DNA from: Candidatus Olsenella pullistercoris
GTDB lineage: Bacteria > Actinomycetota > Coriobacteriia > Coriobacteriales > Atopobiaceae
Length of the DNA stretch: 64,000 bases
Reading direction: 5' to 3'
Assembly (NCBI GenBank): GCA_019116525.1
Contig: DXBM01000010.1
Location: forward strand, 1 to 64,000
The notes under the pieces were generated by a model, which had not been told where the DNA came from, made no database searches, and saw only the letters and a program-made list of their open reading frames with translations. A program made the translations under genes and the position numbers. Below are positions 58,744 to 64,000 of this stretch, one piece after another; position 1 is the stretch's first letter, and every line of letters begins with the position of its first letter.

Positions 58744-61700
58744 GTGTATCTGAAGTCGCTGACACTCAAGGGGTTCAAGTCGTTCGCCGACAAGACCCAC
58801 ATGGCCTTCGACCCCGGCCTCACCGTGGTCGTGGGCCCAAACGGCTCGGGCAAGTCCAACGTCTCCGACGCCATCCTCTGGGTCCTCGGCGAGCAGAGCG
58901 CCAAGCAGCTGCGCGGCCAGGCGATGGAGGACGTCATCTTCTCCGGGTCCTCGGCGCGCGGGGCCGTGGGCGTTGCCGAGGTCACGCTCGTCCTTGACAA
59001 CTCCGATCACACCCTGCCCATCGACTTTTCCGAGGTGGGCATCACGCGGCGGATGTATCGCTCAGGCGAGTCGGAATACCTCATCAACGGCGCTCCAAGC
59101 CGCCTCATGGACGTTCAGGACATCCTGCACGACTCGGGCCTCGGCAAGGACACGCACTCGATCATCTCCCAGGGCAAGCTCGACTCCATCCTCTCGAGCC
59201 GCCCCGAGGAGCGCCGCGCCCTCATAGAGGAGGCCGCCGACATCTCCAAGCACCGCCGCCGCAAGGAGCGGAGCCTGCGCAAGCTCGTCTCCATGGACGA
59301 GAACCTCGCGCGCGCCAAGGTCGTTGCGCGCGAGCTCCAGCGGCAGCTGAGGCCGCTCGAGCGCCAGGTTGACCGCGCCCAGCGCGCACGGGCGCTCGAG
59401 GAGGAGCTCTCCGCGCTTGAGGTGCAGCTCGCCGTTGACGACCTGAGGAGGCTCCAGGAGAGCTACGGTCGCCTCTCGTCACGCGGCCAGGAGGCTGACG
59501 CCGCCTGCGAGCTCGCCCAGTACCGTCTCGACGAGAAGAGCCGGGAGCTCGAGAAGCTCCAGTCCCTGCTCGAGCAGAAGGGCCTCTTCGTGGGCGACCT
59601 CGGGGAGCAGCGTCGCCGCATGCAGGACATCCTCGGCAGGATGGACTCTGACATGCGCCTGCTCGAGGAGAAGGGCAAGAACATGGTCTCTCGCCTCTCC
59701 GACATGCGCATGCAGCTCTCAACGACCGAGAAGCAGCGTGCCGACGCCCTCGGGGAGCGCGAGCGGGCGCTCTCGGACCTCTCTGACGCGCGCGTGCGCG
59801 AGGAGTCGCTGAGGGCCACGGTCGACGAGCTCGAGGACACGTCCAAGAAGGCCGCCGAGCGCCGGCGCGCGCTCGACCGCGAGCTCGCCGGCATCACTGC
59901 GGAGGAGCGCGAGGCGCGCGCCGAGGCGGACCGCGAGACGCTCGCCTATGCCAAGCTCGAGGAGCAGATCTCGTCCGCCGAGGTCGAGGACCAGATGTTC
60001 GCCTCGCGCCTCGAGCAGATCGACGAGGCGGTGAGAAACGCCGAAGAGGTGCTCGCCAACCGCCTTGAGCGCGCCGAGGAGCTCGACGAGCTCATCGCCG
60101 CCGCGCGCGAGCGCGAGGAGGAGCTTGCCAAGCTCATCGACGAGCGCGATGCGGCGCTCAAGGACGCTCGCGCTCGCGAGGGCGCAGCGCGTGCCAGCCT
60201 CTCAGCGGCGCAGGCAACGCTCGACGCTCTTCGCGCCGTTGACGCGGACGTGGAGAGCGCGAGCCCGCTCGTTGCCAGGCTCGCGGACCTTGCTGGCGAG
60301 AGGCTCGAGTGCCGCTTGGCCGACCTTGTTGACGCCGACCCCTCGGTGGAGGGGCTCGTCGAGCGCCTGCTCGGCGACGACCTCGCCGCGCTCGTGGTTC
60401 CCGACGCGCGCACCGCGTCCGGGCTCGCGGCCGACGCGCTGGGCCTTGGTGCCGCCGAGGGTCGCGCCACGATCGTTCCCAAGTCACCAAGCGCCGTGGC
60501 TGCAGTCTCGGACGCTCCCGGAACGGCGCTCATGGGCCGCCTGCGCGTGAGCGACGAGGGCCGCGCGCTGCTCGAGGCCCTTCTCGGCAACGTCCGCCTG
60601 GTGGAGGACGCAGACGCTGCTATGCGCGCTCACGAGCAGTGCCCGTCGTGCCTCTACGTGACCCCCGACGGCATCTGCGTTCTGCCTGACGGGCGCGTCC
60701 GTGTGGGCGCTGCCCCCTCGGCCGAGACCGGCGCGCTTGAGCGCAAGCGCAAGATTCGCGAGCTTCAGGGCAGCCTTCCCGAGCTCGAGCGCGCCCTTTC
60801 CGGCGCGAGCGAGGACGTCGTCTCGGCCGAGCGGGCTCTCGCCGAGGCTCGCGAGGACGCCACCGAGGCAAAAGGCCAGCTCGCTCGTCTCACGGCAGAG
60901 CTTGCCTCGGTCACGTCCGAGCGCGGCAGGCTCGAGGCCCAGCTGACCAGCGCCTCCTCGGAGCGCGCGCAGGTGACCAAGAGGCGCGCCGCAGCCGCCG
61001 AGCGCGCCGCTGAGGCCCACGAGCAGATTGACGCCCACCGCAGCGCTGCGCGCGCCGCGAGCGAGCGCGCCGCCGAGCTTGCGCGGTCGCTCGACGAGCG
61101 CTCCTCGGAGCACGAGGAGGCCGTCCGCGAGCAGAGCAAGGCGAGCCGCGAGCTCTCCGACGCGCGCCTCGAGCTTGCCATGGTCTGCGAGCGGCGCGCC
61201 AACCTCGAGCGCAGGGAGCGCGAGCTCCAGGGGCGCGTGCGGGAGCTCGACGGGCGCATCGCTGCCACGGCTCGCTCGTCGCGCGCCCTCGAGGTCGTGC
61301 GTCTGCGCGTTGACCCGCTGCACGAGCGCTACGACGCCATCCGCGAGCGTGCCCTCGAGTGGGCCGCGCGCCTCAAGGACCGCGCCTCGCTCGCCGAGGC
61401 CGACTCGGACTCGCTCAAGCGCACGATAGGCGGCGCTCGCGAGGCCGTTGCCGCCGCGACGCGCGAGCTCGACGCCGCCCGCGAGGCGGCCAACGAGGTG
61501 AAGGTGGACCTCGGTCGCCTCGAGGTGCAGGTCGAGACGGCGGTGAACGCAATCGTGGCGACGGGTGCCGTGCTCGACGAGGCACTGCTCCTTCCCGAGC
61601 CCGACGACCGGGAGGCCGCCGAGCGCCGCGTCTCCTCCCTCAAGCGCGAGATCGAGGCCATCGGCCCCGTGAACGCCGTCGCGATGGACGAGTACCTGCG

Positions 61701-62280
61701 CCTCAAGGAGCGAGCCGACTACATCGGCGAGCAGGTCGCAGACCTCGAGAGCGCGCGCACGTCGCTCAAGAAGATCACCGCGGCGATCGATCGCAAGATG
61801 CGCAACCGGTTCCTTGCAGTGTTCGAGCGAGTGAACCGCAACTTCGCTGAGATCTTCTCGCTTCTGTTCCCGGGCGGCCAGGCGCACATCGAGATGACGA
61901 ACCCCGACGACCCCTCCGAGACGGGCATCGAGATCATCGCGCAGCCGAGAGGCAAGAAGCTCGCAAAGATGATGCTCATGAGCGGCGGCGAGAAGTCCCT
62001 CACGGTGCTCGCGCTCCTGTTTGCCGTCTATCAGGTGCGAACGGTTCCCTTCTATGTCTTTGACGAGGTCGAGGCCGCCCTTGACGACTCGAACCTCTCC
62101 AAGCTGCTCGACGCGATCGAGCGGCTCAAGCAGTCCACGCAGCTGATCGTCATCTCTCACCAGCGCAGGACGATGGAGCAGGCGGACGTTCTCTACGGCG
62201 TGTCCATGCAGGCCGACGGCGTGAGCCGGGTGGTCTCGCAGAGGCTCGACCGAGCAACCGGAAAGGTGGTTGATGCGTAA
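58744..62280 (+). CDS. smc: chromosome segregation protein SMC
   Basis: 1178 residues. Walker A GPNGSGKSN (about 32-40) in MYLKSLTLKGFKSFADKTHM..., coiled coil to about 500, hinge about 505-680 (AGERLECRLADLVDADPSVEG...), second coiled coil, then signature LMSGGEKSLTVLALLFAVYQ and Walker B FYVFDEVEAALDDSN. Forms the condensin complex with ScpA/ScpB, which are not in this window. GTG 58744 is used; the stop overlaps the ftsY start by eight bases. Confidence 0.97.
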   Translation: MYLKSLTLKGFKSFADKTHMAFDPGLTVVVGPNGSGKSNVSDAILWVLGEQSAKQLRGQAMEDVIFSGSSARGAVGVAEVTLVLDNSDHTLPIDFSEVGITRRMYRSGESEYLINGAPSRLMDVQDILHDSGLGKDTHSIISQGKLDSILSSRPEERRALIEEAADISKHRRRKERSLRKLVSMDENLARAKVVARELQRQLRPLERQVDRAQRARALEEELSALEVQLAVDDLRRLQESYGRLSSRGQEADAACELAQYRLDEKSRELEKLQSLLEQKGLFVGDLGEQRRRMQDILGRMDSDMRLLEEKGKNMVSRLSDMRMQLSTTEKQRADALGERERALSDLSDARVREESLRATVDELEDTSKKAAERRRALDRELAGITAEEREARAEADRETLAYAKLEEQISSAEVEDQMFASRLEQIDEAVRNAEEVLANRLERAEELDELIAAAREREEELAKLIDERDAALKDARAREGAARASLSAAQATLDALRAVDADVESASPLVARLADLAGERLECRLADLVDADPSVEGLVERLLGDDLAALVVPDARTASGLAADALGLGAAEGRATIVPKSPSAVAAVSDAPGTALMGRLRVSDEGRALLEALLGNVRLVEDADAAMRAHEQCPSCLYVTPDGICVLPDGRVRVGAAPSAETGALERKRKIRELQGSLPELERALSGASEDVVSAERALAEAREDATEAKGQLARLTAELASVTSERGRLEAQLTSASSERAQVTKRRAAAAERAAEAHEQIDAHRSAARAASERAAELARSLDERSSEHEEAVREQSKASRELSDARLELAMVCERRANLERRERELQGRVRELDGRIAATARSSRALEVVRLRVDPLHERYDAIRERALEWAARLKDRASLAEADSDSLKRTIGGAREAVAAATRELDAAREAANEVKVDLGRLEVQVETAVNAIVATGAVLDEALLLPEPDDREAAERRVSSLKREIEAIGPVNAVAMDEYLRLKERADYIGEQVADLESARTSLKKITAAIDRKMRNRFLAVFERVNRNFAEIFSLLFPGGQAHIEMTNPDDPSETGIEIIAQPRGKKLAKMMLMSGGEKSLTVLALLFAVYQVRTVPFYVFDEVEAALDDSNLSKLLDAIERLKQSTQLIVISHQRRTMEQADVLYGVSMQADGVSRVVSQRLDRATGKVVDA

Positions 62281-63181
62281 GATGGGCCTTCTCGACAGCC
62301 TCAAGAACGGGCTCAAGCGGTCGCGCGAGGCGATCAACGAGATCTTCTACATGGGCGGGCAGGTCGACGAGGAGTTCTGGGAGGACCTCGAGGACACGCT
62401 CGTGATGGGCGACATGGGCGCTGAGCTCGTCATGCGCGTCGTGGACGACCTGCGCGAGCAGGCGGCGCGACAGAACCTCACGCGTGCCGAGCAGATCCGC
62501 GACGCGCTCGCCGAGCGCCTGGCGGCAGAGTTCCCCGAGGCCGCGCGGGACCCGTTCACCGACGTGCCGAGCTGCGTTCTGTTCGTTGGCATCAATGGCG
62601 CGGGCAAGACGACGACCGTCGGGAAGCTCGCCGGCCGCGCGAAGGCGGCGGGCGTCCCGTGCCTCATCGGGGGTGCCGACACCTTCAGGGCGGCTGCCAT
62701 CGAGCAGCTCGAGGTGTGGGGCGAGCGCGCCGGCGTTGACGTGGTGACGCGCGAGCGCGGTGCCGACCCGGCGAGCGTGTGCTACGACGTGGTGGAGGAG
62801 GCCGAGCGCAGGGGCGCCGAGCTCGTGCTCGTTGACACGGCGGGCCGCCTGCACACCTCCGCTGACCTCATGCGTGAGCTGGCCAAGGTCGTGAACGTCA
62901 CGCGCAAGCGCTCCTCGGCGCCCGTCTCGGTCGTGCTCGTCATCGACGCCACCACCGGGCAGAACGGCCTCAACCAGGCTCGCGAGTTCAACGAGGCGCT
63001 CGAGCTCGACGGGCTCATCGTCACCAAGCTCGACGGCACCGCCAAGGGTGGCATCGCGCTTGCCATATCCAGCCAGCTGGGCCTCCCCATCTACCGCATT
63101 GGGGTGGGGGAGTCCCTTGACGACCTCCAGACCTTCGATGCGCTCGACTTCTGTCGCGCGCTCGTGGGCGAAGGGATGTGA
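62273..63181 (+). CDS. ftsY: signal recognition particle receptor FtsY
   Basis: About 302 residues. The N domain (LLDSLKNGLKRSREAINEIF) and G domain: GINGAGKTTTVGKLAGRAKA (G1), GGADTFRAAAIEQLEVW, LVLVDTAGRLHTSADLMREL, VTKLDGTAKGG and GVGESLDDLQTFDA. It lacks the long acidic A domain, so it is the short form. ATG 62273 follows AAGGTGG; ATG 62282 is an alternative. Docks SRP-ribosome complexes at the membrane; ffh follows after two bases. Confidence 0.96.
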   Translation: MRKMGLLDSLKNGLKRSREAINEIFYMGGQVDEEFWEDLEDTLVMGDMGAELVMRVVDDLREQAARQNLTRAEQIRDALAERLAAEFPEAARDPFTDVPSCVLFVGINGAGKTTTVGKLAGRAKAAGVPCLIGGADTFRAAAIEQLEVWGERAGVDVVTRERGADPASVCYDVVEEAERRGAELVLVDTAGRLHTSADLMRELAKVVNVTRKRSSAPVSVVLVIDATTGQNGLNQAREFNEALELDGLIVTKLDGTAKGGIALAISSQLGLPIYRIGVGESLDDLQTFDALDFCRALVGEGM

Positions 63182-63183
63182 CC

Positions 63184-64000
63184 ATGTTCAACTCGCTCTC
63201 CGACCGTCTCCAGGACACCTTCGAGCGCCTGCGCTGCAAGGGACGCCTCACCGAGGACGACATCAACGTCGCCATGCGCGAGATTCGCATGGCGCTGCTC
63301 GAGGCTGACGTCAACTACCGCGTGGTCAAGGAGTTCGTGGGTCGCTGCAAGGAGAAGTGCCTTGCCGCCGACGTCCTCGACTCCCTCACGCCTGCGCAGA
63401 ACGTCGTTCGCGTGGTGCTTGACGAGCTGACCGTTCTGCTCGGCTCGACTGACTCCAAGCTCACGCTTGCGCAGAACCGCACCCCCAACGTCATCATGCT
63501 CGTGGGCCTTCAGGGCTCGGGCAAGACGACCGCGGCCGCCAAGCTCGCCTACCTGCTCAAGCGCGAGGGGCACAGCCCGCTGCTCGCCGCGTGCGACACG
63601 CACCGACCTGCCGCTGCCGACCAGCTCGCGACGCTCGGCGGCGAGATCGGCGTGGCGGTCTTCCGCGGCGAAGGCAAGGACGCCGTTGCCGTTGCCTCGG
63701 GCGCCATCCAGGAGGCGGTCGACCACCTGAACGACATCGTGATCGTGGACACCGCGGGCCGCCTGCAGATCGACGAGGAGATGATGGAGGAGGCCGTCGC
63801 GATCAAGCGGGCGGTTCGCCCGGACCAGGTCCTCATGGTCGTCGACGCCATGACCGGCCAGGATATCGTCAACGTGGTCACGGAGTTCGCCAACCGCGTG
63901 GACTTTGACGGCGTCATCATGTCCAAGCTCGACGGCGACGCGCGCGGCGGCGGCGCGCTCTCGGTGCGCGAGGTCACGGGCAAGCCCATCAAGTTCGTCT
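63184..64000 (+). CDS. ffh: signal recognition particle protein Ffh (3' end outside window)
   Basis: The first 272 residues are visible. N domain (MFNSLSDRLQDTFERLRCKG) and G domain with GLQGSGKTTAAAKLAYLLKR, ACDTHRPAAADQL, IVIVDTAGRLQIDEEMMEE, VVDAMTGQDIVNV and MSKLDGDARGGGALSV. The M domain lies beyond the window. It binds signal sequences together with the 4.5S-type RNA. Confidence 0.96.
   Translation, partial: MFNSLSDRLQDTFERLRCKGRLTEDDINVAMREIRMALLEADVNYRVVKEFVGRCKEKCLAADVLDSLTPAQNVVRVVLDELTVLLGSTDSKLTLAQNRTPNVIMLVGLQGSGKTTAAAKLAYLLKREGHSPLLAACDTHRPAAADQLATLGGEIGVAVFRGEGKDAVAVASGAIQEAVDHLNDIVIVDTAGRLQIDEEMMEEAVAIKRAVRPDQVLMVVDAMTGQDIVNVVTEFANRVDFDGVIMSKLDGDARGGGALSVREVTGKPIKFV

Overview
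The window looks like a high-GC member of the Coriobacteriia (Olsenella/Collinsella-like Actinomycetota). The evidence is: a GC-rich core; the block coaD - SepIVA-like - DUF177 - rpmF - plsX - acpP - rnc - smc - ftsY - ffh; C+ (zinc ribbon) forms of L28 and L32; and several secreted wall enzymes carrying triplets of a YRLYNPN...HxYT repeat. The lineage is an inference. I saw no tRNA or rRNA genes.

Region 1 (1-3206): the end of a MacB/FtsX-type ABC transporter with a very large extracytoplasmic domain, then a 400-base gap with a hexanucleotide repeat and an AT-rich patch. Region 2 (3207-39705) is a large surface-glycopolymer and cell-wall locus. It holds a DUF6541-type membrane protein, three TagB/TagF-like CDP-glycerol glycerophosphotransferase homologues (one fused to a GT4 domain), a TagG/TagH exporter, tagD, a phosphocholine module (winged-helix/LicC/LicA fusion, flippase, LicD), two GT2-DUF2304 pairs, two DUF2142 membrane proteins, a GT4, and five GT2 proteins in a tight operon, three of them of 668-834 residues. 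A DUF4012 protein and three secreted wall proteins (CAP, amidase, glucosaminidase) complete it. Several genes are visibly more AT-rich than the flanks, suggesting mosaic acquisition. Together the genes would make a teichoic-acid-like polymer, decorate it with phosphocholine, export it and remodel the wall around it.

Region 3 (39706-47292): a cold-shock gene; an array of five palindromes spaced exactly 52 bp apart; a MarR regulator with a clear promoter/operator; a heterodimeric ABC exporter; and a secreted NlpC/P60 protein with choline-binding-type repeats that is interrupted by an in-frame TAA. Region 4 (47293-64000) is mostly housekeeping: fmdB-like, a HAD-thiamine pyrophosphokinase fusion, rpmB, a Gls24-like protein, a FakA-like kinase, recG, rsmD, coaD, the SepIVA-like protein, DUF177, rpmF, plsX, acpP, rnc, smc, ftsY and the start of ffh.

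Non-coding palindromes are unusually rich here. A 27-bp REP-like repeat sits at or next to stop codons at three loci, and there are tandem palindromes at 12168-12316, 44908-44985 and 47124-47180. The 52-bp periodic array at 40371-40630 is the observation I consider least explained.
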